Shown here: in pieces, positions 15,046 to 24,239 of the stretch | Position numbering within the stretch: position 1 is the first letter of the stretch | Layout: every line of letters starts with the position of its first letter | Assembly: GCA_031407985.1 (NCBI GenBank) | Contig: JANOJB010000188.1 | Location: 1 to 60,263, forward strand | DNA length: 60,263 nucleotides | Origin: FEN-1088 sp031407985 | Lineage (GTDB): Bacteria; Myxococcota_A; Polyangia; Fen-1088 | Direction: 5' to 3' | Program-made: the position numbers and the translations under genes | Notes under the pieces: generated by a model | Told to the model about the DNA's origin: nothing | Databases searched by the model: none | What the model saw: only the letters and a program-made list of their open reading frames with translations

Positions 15046-17124
15046 ATGGTTGAGACCGTGGCACCCGACGCTCGAACATTTCGCGGCAGCCGTCCGACGC
15101 GACGGTGGTCAGTCATGCCGCCGGCGTCGGTCGCGTTCGTTGCGATCGCGCTCGCTGGCGCGCGGCCGGCCGCGGCCGAGGTCAGGGTGGCGGCGCTGAT
15201 CGGCGCCCACATGGTGGTTCAGCAAGGCCGACCGGTTCGTTTGTGGGGAACGGCCGATCCCGGGGAAAACGTCCGGGCGGGGATCGCCGACAAGACTGCC
15301 CAGTCGCGGGCGGATGCGCGCGGATACTGGACGGCCACGCTGCCGCCGCTGGGCGCTGGCGGGCCCCACACCTTGACGATCCAGGGATCGAATACCCTGA
15401 CGTTCGGGGACATCTGGGTGGGCGAGGTCTGGATCGCGTCTGGCCAATCCAACATGGATCTGGTGCTGTCGCGCGCGACCGGCGCGGCCGAGGCGGTCGC
15501 TGGGGGGTGCCCGGCCCTGCGTCTATTCACCGTACCAAGAACGACGGCCGCTGTGCCGAAGACCGACGTCGAAGGCCAGTGGCAGGTGTGCGACGCGAAC
15601 ACGGCGCCCGCATTCTCGGCTGTCGCGTTCCATTTCGGGCGTGACGTGCAACGCGCGCTGGGGGTGCCCGTCGGCCTGATCCTGGCGTCGCGCGGTGGAA
15701 CGCCAGCAGAAGCCTGGACGCCCCGGTCGGCGCTGCTTGCGGATCCGGCGCTGCGGTCGATCGTGGACGACTACGAAAAAGTGGCCAGCGATCCGACGGC
15801 GCGCGCCGAGATCGAACATGCTCTGGCGGCCTGGGAGGCCCGCAACTTTCATCAGGATCGGGGCAACACCGGCGAGGCACGCGGCTATGCGAGCCCGCGG
15901 TCGACACCGAAGGGTTGGTCGACGATGAATTTGCCGCGGCCCTGGGAGAACGCCGCCCTGCCGATCGACGGGGCGGTCTGGTTTCGCCGCGAGATCGACG
16001 TGCCGGCGGACTGGCAGGGACAGCCGCTTGCACTGTCGCTGGGGCCGATCGATGACTTCGACGTCACGTATTGGAACGGCGAACGGATCGGCGCAACCGG
16101 ATCCGAGACGCCCGAGTACTATGCGGTGCCGCGGCGCTACACCGTCCCGGCGCGTGTCGTCAGACGCGGCCGGAACGTGATCGCGGTCCGCGTGTTCGAT
16201 CACTACGGATCGGGCGGCTTCATGGGGGCGGCCGCTCAGATGAACGTTCGGCCGCAATCGGGCGCCGCGGATGCGCTGTCGCTGGCGGGCGCGTGGACCT
16301 TCAAGATCGAGAGCCGCTTGAAGCCGGTGATCGCGGACTTCGCCACGCGGCCCAAGATCCCTGAGGCCAGCAATCCCGAGAGTCCATCGGTGTTGTGGAA
16401 CGCGATGATCGCTCCTGTCACCCAGGTTCAAACGGCGGGCGTCATCTGGTACCAGGGCGAGAGCAACGCCGAGCGGGCGTTTCAGTATCGGACGCTATTT
16501 CCCGCCATGATTCGGGCCTGGCGCGCGGCGTGGGCGTCGCCGGAGTTGCCGTTCCTGTTCGTGCAGCTACCGAATTTCGCCGACGGAGCTCACCCGGCGC
16601 CGCTGGGGTCGGGTCGCTGGGCCGGGCTGCGGGAGGCGCAGGCAGCGGCGTTGAAACTTCCGAAGACCGCGATGGCGGTGACACTGGACATCGGCGAGGC
16701 GGCGGACATCCATCCGCGCAACAAGGCCGAGGTGGGGCGGCGCCTGGCGTTGCAGGCGCTGAGGGTCGTCTACGGCAAGGACGTGATCGCGTCCGGGCCC
16801 GTGTTTCAGTCGTCGAAGCGGGAGGGGCGGACGATGCGGATTCGATTCGGCGCCGTCACCAGCGCGCTGTCGAGCACGGACGGCGCAGCGCCGAGGGGTT
16901 TCATCATCGCCGGCGGCGATCAGATTTGGCATCAGGCCGAGGCGCGCATCGACGGATCGGATGTGGTGGTCGCTTGTCCCGCCGTCTCGGATCCGGTGGC
17001 AGTCCGCTATGGCTGGGGCGATGATCCCGACGCCACGCTGCGAAACCAGGCCGATCTGCCCGCGGCGCCATTCCGTACCGACGATTGGCCGGCAATCACC
17101 GGTAGCAGGGCCGGCGATGAATGA
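15046..17124 (+). CDS. Secreted sialate O-acetylesterase-like SGNH hydrolase
   Basis: From 15046 the product has 692 residues; a start at 15115 (MPPASVAFVAIALAGARPAA) is also possible. The first option gives an n-region containing TRRWSV, which could be a Tat-type signal. The hydrolase core has the Ser block GEVWIASGQSNMD, the VIWYQGESNA block and IHPRNK (His-containing), the usual three SGNH pieces of sialate O-acetylesterases. A GH2-like jelly-roll insertion (about 300-410, AVWFRREIDVPADW) splits it, as in that family. It removes O-acetyl groups from sugars. It overlaps the next gene by 8 bp, so the two are cotranscribed, probably for deacetylation followed by glycosidic cleavage. Confidence 0.9.
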   Translation: MVETVAPDARTFRGSRPTRRWSVMPPASVAFVAIALAGARPAAAEVRVAALIGAHMVVQQGRPVRLWGTADPGENVRAGIADKTAQSRADARGYWTATLPPLGAGGPHTLTIQGSNTLTFGDIWVGEVWIASGQSNMDLVLSRATGAAEAVAGGCPALRLFTVPRTTAAVPKTDVEGQWQVCDANTAPAFSAVAFHFGRDVQRALGVPVGLILASRGGTPAEAWTPRSALLADPALRSIVDDYEKVASDPTARAEIEHALAAWEARNFHQDRGNTGEARGYASPRSTPKGWSTMNLPRPWENAALPIDGAVWFRREIDVPADWQGQPLALSLGPIDDFDVTYWNGERIGATGSETPEYYAVPRRYTVPARVVRRGRNVIAVRVFDHYGSGGFMGAAAQMNVRPQSGAADALSLAGAWTFKIESRLKPVIADFATRPKIPEASNPESPSVLWNAMIAPVTQVQTAGVIWYQGESNAERAFQYRTLFPAMIRAWRAAWASPELPFLFVQLPNFADGAHPAPLGSGRWAGLREAQAAALKLPKTAMAVTLDIGEAADIHPRNKAEVGRRLALQALRVVYGKDVIASGPVFQSSKREGRTMRIRFGAVTSALSSTDGAAPRGFIIAGGDQIWHQAEARIDGSDVVVACPAVSDPVAVRYGWGDDPDATLRNQADLPAAPFRTDDWPAITGSRAGDE

Positions 17125-18829
17125 CAGCCCGATGACAAGGGCCGGCGCACTGATCGCGACCGCCATCGCGCTTCACCTTGTCCCGGGTCACGGGTACGCC
17201 GCACCATCGGCAAGGCCGGCTGCCGCACGCACGAAAGGTCCCCCCGCGCCACGCCTGCTCACCGACGAGGGCGGCGCGCGCCTGATCGTCGATGGGCGCC
17301 CCTTTCTGATCCTGGGCGGCGAGCTGGGCAATTCGGGTGCATCGACGCTGGCGTCCGCGAAGCCCGCGCTTGCGAAGCTGGGCGCGATGAACGGCAACAC
17401 GGTGCTGCTTCCCGTGTCGTGGGAGCTGGTCGAGCCTTCGGAGGGACAGTTCAGCTTCCACCTGATCGGCCAGTTGCTGGCCGAGGCGCGCAGCCGGAAA
17501 CTGCGCGTGATCCTGCTGTGGTTCGGAAGCTGGAAGAACGGGATGTCCAGCTACGTGCCCGCGTGGGTCAAGGCCGATCAGCGGCGATTTCCCCGAGCCG
17601 AGGTCAAGGGTGGGCGCGGCGTCGAAGCGCTGTCCGTGTTCGCGGAAACCAATCGCGACGCGGACGCGCGCGCGTTCGCCGCGCTGATGCGGCATGTCCG
17701 CGCGATCGACGAACGGCACCGCACGGTGATCATGGTGCAGGTCGAAAATGAAGTCGCCATGATCGACGAGGCGGCCGATCGCGGCGCGGCGGCCGCAGCT
17801 GCTTTCCTTGCGGGACCGCCCGCCGAACTGGTGCAACGCTTGACCGCCAACCGGTCGAACCTTGAACCCTGGCTTGCCGCGGCCTGGAAGAAGAAGGGAT
17901 TCATTGGGTCGGGGAGTTGGGAAGAAATCTTCGGCAAGGGGCCCGCCACCGAGGAACTGTTCATGGCCTGGCACTACGCGCGGTACGTGGACGCGGTCAC
18001 CCGCGCCGGCAAGGCCGGATACGCGCTGCCGATGTTCGTGAACGCGGCGTTGAATCGTCCCGGCAAGCGGCCAGGCGAGTATCCGAGCGCCGGCCCGTTG
18101 CCGCACCTGTTCGACGTCTGGAAGGCGGGCGCGCCGTCGATCGAACTGCTGGCTCCCGACATCTACCTGCCCGACTTCGCCGCCTGGTGCACGGCCTACG
18201 CGCGGCCCGGCAATCCGCTGTTCATCCCCGAGGCAAGGAACGAAGTCGACGCGGCGGTCAACGCCTTCTTCGCTGTTGGCCAGGGCGCAATCGGGTTCTC
18301 GCCGTTCGCGATTGAATCCGCTGGACCGGCCGCCGCGACGGCGTTGACGGACGCCTACGCGATTCTTGGGCAAGTCGCGCCGATGCTTGATGCGAACCGC
18401 GCCTCCGGTGGCGACGGCTCCCGCTCCACCGCGGGCGTGCTGGTGACCAAAGACCAACCCACGGCCAAGGTGGTGGTCGGGGACTACGTTCTGTCGGCGA
18501 GGCATGACTACACCTGGCAGTGGTCGTCGCCGGCACGGGCGGAAAACACCTGGCCGACCGCGGGAGGCATGGTCGTCGCGCTTGCGCGGGACGAGTTCAT
18601 CGTCGCCGGCAACGGGATCATCGTTACCTTCGAACCACAGCCCGCCACGCGCGGCGATCCAGGCGATCCAATAGTGGGGATCGATCGGATTGACGAGGGC
18701 CGCATCGCGAACGGCCGGTTCATCGTCACCCGACGGCTGAACGGCGACGAAACCCATCAGGGCCGCCACCTTCGCCTGCCGCTGGGCGCCGCCGGTGTGC
18801 AACGCGTGAAGTTGTACCGGTACCGCTGA
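17117..18829 (+). CDS. GH35-like beta-galactosidase (DUF5597 type), secreted
   Basis: A 570-residue protein starting at 17117 inside the end of the esterase gene (8-bp overlap). An N-terminal signal ends around GHGYAA. The TIM barrel begins with LIVDGRPFLILGGELGNSGA and NTVLLPVSWELVEPSEGQFS, characteristic of GH35. The proposed acid/base is Glu212 in the QVENE motif (208-212), and the likely nucleophile is Glu372 in LFIPEA. The C-terminal part (about 430-570) is beta-rich and resembles the DUF5597 domain of this subgroup. The expected substrate is a beta-galactoside side chain. With the PL9 lyase and the esterase it forms a set able to strip an acetylated pectin-like or galactose-containing polysaccharide. 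Confidence 0.87.
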   Translation: MNDSPMTRAGALIATAIALHLVPGHGYAAPSARPAAARTKGPPAPRLLTDEGGARLIVDGRPFLILGGELGNSGASTLASAKPALAKLGAMNGNTVLLPVSWELVEPSEGQFSFHLIGQLLAEARSRKLRVILLWFGSWKNGMSSYVPAWVKADQRRFPRAEVKGGRGVEALSVFAETNRDADARAFAALMRHVRAIDERHRTVIMVQVENEVAMIDEAADRGAAAAAAFLAGPPAELVQRLTANRSNLEPWLAAAWKKKGFIGSGSWEEIFGKGPATEELFMAWHYARYVDAVTRAGKAGYALPMFVNAALNRPGKRPGEYPSAGPLPHLFDVWKAGAPSIELLAPDIYLPDFAAWCTAYARPGNPLFIPEARNEVDAAVNAFFAVGQGAIGFSPFAIESAGPAAATALTDAYAILGQVAPMLDANRASGGDGSRSTAGVLVTKDQPTAKVVVGDYVLSARHDYTWQWSSPARAENTWPTAGGMVVALARDEFIVAGNGIIVTFEPQPATRGDPGDPIVGIDRIDEGRIANGRFIVTRRLNGDETHQGRHLRLPLGAAGVQRVKLYRYR

Positions 18830-18924
18830 CGCCTAGCCGTCCCTCGGAGATGGTTCAGCGTCTTGCCGCTGTCGTTGGATCCATGGGATAAACATTCGCC
18901 TTAGCGGGCGTTCCAAGGAGTTCC

Positions 18925-19902
18925 ATGCACTGGCGCGTGAAAGGTCTGGTTCAGAAGGTACTTGGCACGATTCCACTCGGCGACTGGGCGCACTATCTGC
19001 TGCAACGCCGCCTGGGGAACCTCAACGATGTCTCTGGTGAGGTCCGGATCAAGCTGGATGACTGGCGAATCATGGCTGGTCACCTGGCGGACGCCGGGAG
19101 GTCCATCGCTGGCGCTCGCCTTGTCGAGATTGGCACCGGGTGGTACCCGACCTTTCCTCTCGCTTTCTATCTGGGCGGGGCCGCCAAGATCGTGACGTTC
19201 GACCTCACGCGCCACATCAAAGCCGATCTCACCCTCGGTTGCGCCGCGTTCCTGGGTGGACACCTAGACTTGCTGGCCAGCGCCTGCGGCGTTCCCGCTT
19301 CGGAAGTGGGTGACCGCTACCGCCGATTGATGGACCGCCTGGACGATCGCCTGGACCTGACCGGCGCCACCGACGGCGTCATCGAGTACCGCGCCCCCGC
19401 CGACGCGCAACAGACGGGTCTGTCGGATGGCTCGATCGACTGCGTCTTCTCGAACAGCGTCCTCGAACACATCCCATTCGAAGTCATCGACGGGATCTTC
19501 CAAGAGGCCATTCGGATTCTTCCGCCCGGTGGAATGATGTTTCACTCTGTGAATTGTGGGGATCACTATGCATACGTCGACAAATCGATCTCGCAGCTTC
19601 ACTACCTGCGCTACTCGGACGCCGACTGGCGTTTCTGGCAAAATCGGTTCCTCTATCAGAACCGCATGAGAGCCCAGCAGTTCGTTGAGTTGGCGGAACG
19701 TGCCGGCTTTGCCATCGCGCTGAACACCGCCAGACCTTCGGAACGCCGCCTTCGGGAGTTGGCCGAAGTGCCTGTCCACGGCAGCTTCGCGCGGTTCACG
19801 ACCGAACAGCTGTGCATCACCAGCATCGATTTCATCGCGCGTAAGGAGGCCCTGGGCTCGCTGGCTTCCCCGTCCCCCCAGTCACCCTCGCGGAGTATCT
19901 AA
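18925..19902 (+). CDS. SAM-dependent methyltransferase
   Basis: A 325-residue class I methyltransferase. Motif I is ARLVEIGTGWYPTFPLAFYL (SAM-binding GxGxG variant), with an acidic end to strand 2 (VTFDLT). The post-motif DGSIDCVFSNSVLEHIPFEV and PPGGMMFHSVNCGDHYAYVD belong to the type 11/12 methyltransferase family. It sits at the edge of the polysaccharide locus, convergent with the epimerase operon, so methylation of a sugar is plausible but not shown. No signal peptide is visible, consistent with a cytoplasmic enzyme. Confidence 0.82.
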   Translation: MHWRVKGLVQKVLGTIPLGDWAHYLLQRRLGNLNDVSGEVRIKLDDWRIMAGHLADAGRSIAGARLVEIGTGWYPTFPLAFYLGGAAKIVTFDLTRHIKADLTLGCAAFLGGHLDLLASACGVPASEVGDRYRRLMDRLDDRLDLTGATDGVIEYRAPADAQQTGLSDGSIDCVFSNSVLEHIPFEVIDGIFQEAIRILPPGGMMFHSVNCGDHYAYVDKSISQLHYLRYSDADWRFWQNRFLYQNRMRAQQFVELAERAGFAIALNTARPSERRLRELAEVPVHGSFARFTTEQLCITSIDFIARKEALGSLASPSPQSPSRSI

Positions 19903-19915
19903 CGGGGTTTTCAAC

Positions 19916-19974
19916 GAATCTGCTAACGGTCTGCTAGCGGGTCTGCCAACGAATCTGCCAACGAATCTGCCAAC
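19916..19974. repeat. 12-bp tandem repeat between convergent genes
   Basis: About five copies of a 12-bp unit with consensus GAATCTGCCAAC: 19916-19927, 19928-19938 (11 bp, diverged), 19939-19950, 19951-19962 and 19963-19974. The last two are identical. The array fills the 79-bp gap between the methyltransferase stop and the epimerase stop, so it is untranslated on both sides. No function is known. Confidence 0.75.
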
Positions 19975-19981
19975 GGATCCT

Positions 19982-20917
19982 TTACCGGATCTTGTGGTAC
20001 CAGGAGATGGTCTGGCGCAGACCCTCGACGAAATTGACCGCCGCGGTGTATCCCAACCCAGCCCGGGCGGCCGAAATATCCGCCACCGAATGTTTGATGT
20101 CGCCTGATCGTTCGGGATCATGCCGCGCGGTCAGGGGGCGCCCCAACGCGTCTCCGATCAGCGTCACCACGTCGTTCAAAGTCGTCGGTGTTCCGCAGGC
20201 GACGTTGTAAACGTGTCCCGAGGCCCCCTCGGCGGATGCGGCCAACAGGTTGGCTTCGACCACGTTGTCGATGAAACAGAAGTCGCGGGACTGGGTGCCG
20301 TCACCGAAAATCACGGGTATTTCCCCACCAAGTGCTCTGGTGATGAATTTGGGGATGACAGCCGCGTATTCGGATTGTGGATCCTGGCGGGGGCCGAAGA
20401 CGTTGAAGTATCGCAAGCAGACCGTTTCGATTCCGAAGGCCGACGCATAGACCTGGCAATACAACTCCCCCGCCAGCTTGGTCGCGCCATAAGGAGAGAT
20501 GGGGCGAGGGACCATGGTTTCGATCTTGGGCAATGAGGGATCGTCGCCATAGGCGGCCGACGACGCCGCATAGACCACACGCCGCACGCCAGCCCGTCTG
20601 GCGGCCTCCAGGACCTTCAGAGTTCCGGTGGCGTTCACCGCGTGATTCTCAACCGGCTCGGCTATGGATTTCGGCACAGACGGGATGGCAGCTTCGTGGA
20701 AAATGACCCTGACCCCCGTGGCAGCCCGGGCCATGACGGCGTCGTCCAGGATACTGCCCTCGAAGAGCTCGATGTCGTCGGCTATGTCCGACAGGTTCTC
20801 CCGTTTTCCCGACGAGAAGTCATCGATGATCCGGACGCGTTCGCCACGCGCCAGCAGGGCGCGCGCCAGCGCCGATCCGATGAAACCGGCTCCACCCGTG
20901 ACCAAATACCTGTTCAT
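19982..20917 (-). CDS. NAD-dependent UDP-sugar 4-epimerase (GalE/WbpP-like)
   Basis: A 311-residue extended SDR. It has TGGAGFIGS (7-15) for NAD binding, the SS pair at 119-120 with SAAYGD, and the catalytic YGATK (Tyr143, Lys147). Further typical blocks are CLRYFNVFGPRQDP and DGTQSRDFCFIDNVVEANL. The family interconverts UDP-glucose/galactose or UDP-GlcNAc/GalNAc or the uronic acids; the exact sugar cannot be read. It is the last gene of the chain-length operon (11 bp after the kinase-like gene) and supplies precursors for the polysaccharide. A close paralogue lies at 48702-49628. Confidence 0.92.
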   Translation of the reverse strand: MNRYLVTGGAGFIGSALARALLARGERVRIIDDFSSGKRENLSDIADDIELFEGSILDDAVMARAATGVRVIFHEAAIPSVPKSIAEPVENHAVNATGTLKVLEAARRAGVRRVVYAASSAAYGDDPSLPKIETMVPRPISPYGATKLAGELYCQVYASAFGIETVCLRYFNVFGPRQDPQSEYAAVIPKFITRALGGEIPVIFGDGTQSRDFCFIDNVVEANLLAASAEGASGHVYNVACGTPTTLNDVVTLIGDALGRPLTARHDPERSGDIKHSVADISAARAGLGYTAAVNFVEGLRQTISWYHKIR

Positions 20918-20928
20918 GATTCGTTCCT

Positions 20929-21798
20929 CTATGGCTCAAGCAAGGCTATGGCGGCGATTGGTGCCGGTGCGATCTGTTCGACGGCTCGTCGCAGGTTGCG
21001 GGCATCTGTTTGACCCTTGCGGGTGGCCAGCACCACGGCGTCCGCGACGTCCTGGATCAAGTTGACGTCACCCCCGGTCAGAATCGGAGGCGTGTCGATG
21101 ATGATGTAATCGAACGTCTCCCTGAAACGTTCGATGGTCGAGACGATGCCAAGTCCGTCCAGGATGGAAGCCGCGTGGGGTGCCAAGGCGGTGCCGCACG
21201 CACCGCAAAAACGCGCCAATTCGGGCAAGACCGTCGTGCAGCGGGGACAGGAATTGCGTTCCATGGCCAGAACGGACAGGGGGGGAGGGCCGATCTGGGC
21301 GATCACCCACGGTTCGGATGGATTGTGACGATGACGCGCGATCTGGCTCCTGAGGCCCTCGGGGGGATCGAAGCCGAACAGCTCACCCAAGGTACCGTTT
21401 CGTCCCGTCGCCTCAAGAAGCAGAACGCGAAAACGCCCAGGCTCGGCAAAAGCAAGGGCGAGGTTGGCGGCCAGAGTCGTTTTTCCTTCCCCATGGCTGG
21501 CGCTGGTACACAGGATGGTCCGCGTGTCGCGGCGATCGATCAGTCTCTGCCGCAGGAGACGGAACGCTGATGCACGGGCGGTATCGCGGTCCGTGAAGAC
21601 CAAACGTGGGTCGAACGGGGGGCGGGGCGTCACCGGGACGAAGCGAATCTCACCTCGCTGGTCATGGGTGCGCTGAACCAGCGCTGTCGCCGGCAGTCGC
21701 TCGATGCCCGTTCCGCTGCGGACCGCTAGCCGGTCATCGGAGCTGGTGGCCACGGCGTTGCGCTTGCCGGGCCCTTGGTACCGGCCGCTGTCAGCCAA
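20929..21798 (-). CDS. CpsD/Wze-like P-loop (bacterial tyrosine kinase family) protein with zinc-ribbon insert
   Basis: A 289-residue P-loop protein following the Wzz-like gene with an 8-bp overlap. Walker A is SASHGEGKTT (99-108) and Walker B is YIIIDTPP (231-238). The Walker A' stretch reads VLLLEATGR (125-133) instead of the usual LIDADxR, so the key Asp is missing. Between strands, residues 184-201 carry CPRC and CGAC, a four-Cys zinc-ribbon-like insertion not usual in CpsD/Wze kinases. No Tyr cluster is visible at the C-terminus. The family autophosphorylates on Tyr and cycles with Wzz to set polymer length; here catalysis may be weak or altered. Confidence 0.85.
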   Translation of the reverse strand: MADSGRYQGPGKRNAVATSSDDRLAVRSGTGIERLPATALVQRTHDQRGEIRFVPVTPRPPFDPRLVFTDRDTARASAFRLLRQRLIDRRDTRTILCTSASHGEGKTTLAANLALAFAEPGRFRVLLLEATGRNGTLGELFGFDPPEGLRSQIARHRHNPSEPWVIAQIGPPPLSVLAMERNSCPRCTTVLPELARFCGACGTALAPHAASILDGLGIVSTIERFRETFDYIIIDTPPILTGGDVNLIQDVADAVVLATRKGQTDARNLRRAVEQIAPAPIAAIALLEP

Positions 21799-23257
21799 CT
21801 TTTCCCGTCAGCCTGGGAACCACGACCACCAGGTCGACATTCACGGCTCGCATGACGTCCCGCTGGTCGTAGACGCGCCGATCCAGTGAACCAGCAACCA
21901 CGATTGCGATAAGCGCCAACACCAGCGATCCGGCAACGCCCGACAAGACGATCTTGAATCTTCCCCCCGTGAAGGGGCGCCCCGGGCGAAAAGCCGGATC
22001 CGTGATGGCCAATCCGCCGGCCTGATTCTCCGCGGCCAGGATGGCCATCAGTTCAATCTGAAACTGCCGGCCTTCCAACTGCCGCTGCCGTTGTCCCGCG
22101 TCCGCAACCGCGCGTGAGAGGCGGGCCCATTCGCCGTCAACAGCAACAATGGGACCCGCGCCGCGAGGAACGTCGCCTCGGGGTGCGTCCCTCCCTCGCA
22201 AGGCCGATATTTGCGAACGGATGGCTCCCAAGGCACGACGCAGAGTTGCCTTTCGAACCGCCTCGTCACCGCCCTGGGCCGGCTCGCTTCGCGGCGTGTC
22301 GGATGATCCAACCCGCGTGGAGGTGGTGGCGGCCTCGGCCTGGCGGAGAGCGGCTTGCGCTTCTTTCGCGCGCACGATTGCCGTCTTGACATCCGGATGT
22401 TCGTCCGTGAAGCGGGACTGCTTTTCAGAGAGATCCCTCTGCGTGGCTTGAAGGTCTGCCCGGGCTGTTTCCACGGCGCGGTCGACGCGCGCGGCGGGTG
22501 CATCTCGATTCACGGGGCTGGTCAGAGAACTTTCAACCTGGGCCGACTGTATCTCCAACGACGCAATTTCGGCCGAACTCGATGAAGAGCGCTCGCGGTC
22601 GGTCGCGCGGATCGTACCTCCTGGTGAGGCTTGCTCCATGGCAAGCGCTGGATGCTTGACCAGAAAGGTGGACAGGGCCGCTTCCCGGGCCTTGAGATCC
22701 TCGTCGGCACGCTTTCGTTCCGCTTTCAGGAACAGATTGGCCTTTTCCGTCTCCTGTCGCCGCCTGTGTTTGTCGTCGTCGATGACCTTCTTGGCCAAAC
22801 GCGCCAAGACCTTTTGCGCCAGATCACGGCTGTCCGCGGTGAATGATACCCGGTACGCATAACCTTCGCGTACGGCGACGGTGAGCCGGGCCTTCATGTC
22901 CGTCGTGGCCTCGACCAGACCGCGCTTCTCCACCAACTCCGGGTAGAGATTCATTTCCTTGATCACCTCCTCCAGTCGCTGCCGCGAGGTGATCATGTCT
23001 TGCAATTGAAGACCAATTTGGCGCGGCGATTCGTGTTGGGAATCCGATCCCTCCACGATCGGGGGCTCGTACATGATGACGGTCTCCGAGCGATACTGGC
23101 GCACGGTCAACAACGCCCAGACCGCTGTACCGCAGAGACCCAGAAAGAAGATGAACACCCCCACCCAGATTGCCCGGAGGGCTCGCGGCAGGAACGCCAC
23201 CAGCCCCGAGAATCCGTCGCCAGACGACGGTTTGGCAGGCACAAACATCATCTCCAA
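21791..23257 (-). CDS. Wzz/GumC-type polysaccharide co-polymerase (chain-length protein)
   Basis: A 488-residue inner-membrane protein. TM1 lies at about 30-52 (AIWVGVFIFFLGLCGTAVWA) and TM2 near 445-465 (VLSGVAGSLVLALIAIVVAG). The periplasmic loop between them is long and rich in Lys/Glu/Arg heptads (about 165-330), predicted coiled coil, as in GumC/Wzc periplasmic domains. A short cytoplasmic tail (DRRVYDQRDVMRAVNVDLVV) ends the protein. It follows directly after the second Wzz-like gene (stop and start codons touch) and overlaps the kinase-like gene by 8 bp, giving a split Wzc arrangement. It controls polymer length and export with Wza. Confidence 0.88.
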   Translation of the reverse strand: MEMMFVPAKPSSGDGFSGLVAFLPRALRAIWVGVFIFFLGLCGTAVWALLTVRQYRSETVIMYEPPIVEGSDSQHESPRQIGLQLQDMITSRQRLEEVIKEMNLYPELVEKRGLVEATTDMKARLTVAVREGYAYRVSFTADSRDLAQKVLARLAKKVIDDDKHRRRQETEKANLFLKAERKRADEDLKAREAALSTFLVKHPALAMEQASPGGTIRATDRERSSSSSAEIASLEIQSAQVESSLTSPVNRDAPAARVDRAVETARADLQATQRDLSEKQSRFTDEHPDVKTAIVRAKEAQAALRQAEAATTSTRVGSSDTPRSEPAQGGDEAVRKATLRRALGAIRSQISALRGRDAPRGDVPRGAGPIVAVDGEWARLSRAVADAGQRQRQLEGRQFQIELMAILAAENQAGGLAITDPAFRPGRPFTGGRFKIVLSGVAGSLVLALIAIVVAGSLDRRVYDQRDVMRAVNVDLVVVVPRLTGKVG

Positions 23258-24205
23258 CTATACACGGTCAGGAACCCGGCCAAGGACGTCGACGCCGACA
23301 TCCAGCAGGTCTTGCCTATCCAAGACGCGTGGATCAAAAGCGCCCGCGATCAGCCCCGCCGCAGCCAAAAGCAGGCACATCAGCGCCGTCAACCAGGCGA
23401 CGAACGCCATGGTTTCTCCGCCCGCGACCGGGCGCTGGCCGGGATCAGCCACCTCGAAACGGAGCGCCAGGCGCTGTTTCATGGCGCCCAGAGCGGTTCG
23501 GGTTTCGACTCCACGCTGGACGACCTGAGCCCGCGCCTGGAAGAGGTCACGGTCCTCGGCCGCCTCGCGCTTTTTATGGGCGCTTTCCTCCATGACCTCG
23601 GCATTGCGCGTTTCCGCTTGGTCGGTGGACGCGACCCTGCGTTCGATCTTGCGTTCTTGGCGCGTCAACTCGACGGCCGAAAGCAGGTCCGCCAGGTCCT
23701 GCGCCACCTCCCAGGACAGGTCGGGATCCGCCGCTTGGAAGGTAATTTCGATGCGTACGGCACGGCGGGGATCAGTTGGTGACCGATACTCGACGAAGTC
23801 GTTTTCCAGGATGGTGACTTCGAGGGCTTCTCGCATCTCATCAACGACGCTTGCCGGATCTTGCTCGACGTCCGGAAAGCCGCGCGGGTGACGCTGCGCG
23901 ACTCGAAGCAGGTTGGCCCGAGAGAAAGCGAGATCATCGATGGGCGACCTGATCTGACCTGACGTCACCGGTAGGTTTGAATCCGAGAGGATTCCCTCGA
24001 CCAGCCGAAGCACCACAGTGGTGCTGTAGGGCGGTGGACGCTGAATGCGTCGCACCGCCGCTCCCGCCCCAATCAGGATTGCCAGGCTGACCCAAATCGG
24101 CCAGGACTCAGCAGCGCGGCGCGCCAGGCGCCCGATGGTGTGCAGGGCAGTTCTGGCCAATGGTGGCTCATCGTCCAGCCACCCTGATGCCGCCGTTGAC
24201 GTCAC
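23258..24205 (-). CDS. Second Wzz-like chain-length protein, short
   Basis: About 315 residues from the GTG at 24205; an upstream start at 24298 is possible but its extra residues only shadow the phosphatase gene in another frame. Residues about 25-50 form TM1 (SWPIWVSLAILIGAGAAV), followed by RRIQRPPPYSTTVVLRLVEG, the beta unit after TM1 in Wzz proteins. A charged helical region (about 170-245) precedes TM2 (FVAWLTALMCLLLAAAGLIA). It lies between the SpoIIE-type phosphatase (34 bp) and the Wzz/GumC gene (adjacent). It may form a heteromeric chain-length complex with its neighbour. Confidence 0.72.
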   Translation of the reverse strand: MTSTAASGWLDDEPPLARTALHTIGRLARRAAESWPIWVSLAILIGAGAAVRRIQRPPPYSTTVVLRLVEGILSDSNLPVTSGQIRSPIDDLAFSRANLLRVAQRHPRGFPDVEQDPASVVDEMREALEVTILENDFVEYRSPTDPRRAVRIEITFQAADPDLSWEVAQDLADLLSAVELTRQERKIERRVASTDQAETRNAEVMEESAHKKREAAEDRDLFQARAQVVQRGVETRTALGAMKQRLALRFEVADPGQRPVAGGETMAFVAWLTALMCLLLAAAGLIAGAFDPRVLDRQDLLDVGVDVLGRVPDRV

Positions 24206-24239
24206 GCTACGTCCATCGCCAAAGCGGCGCCCGTCTGGT

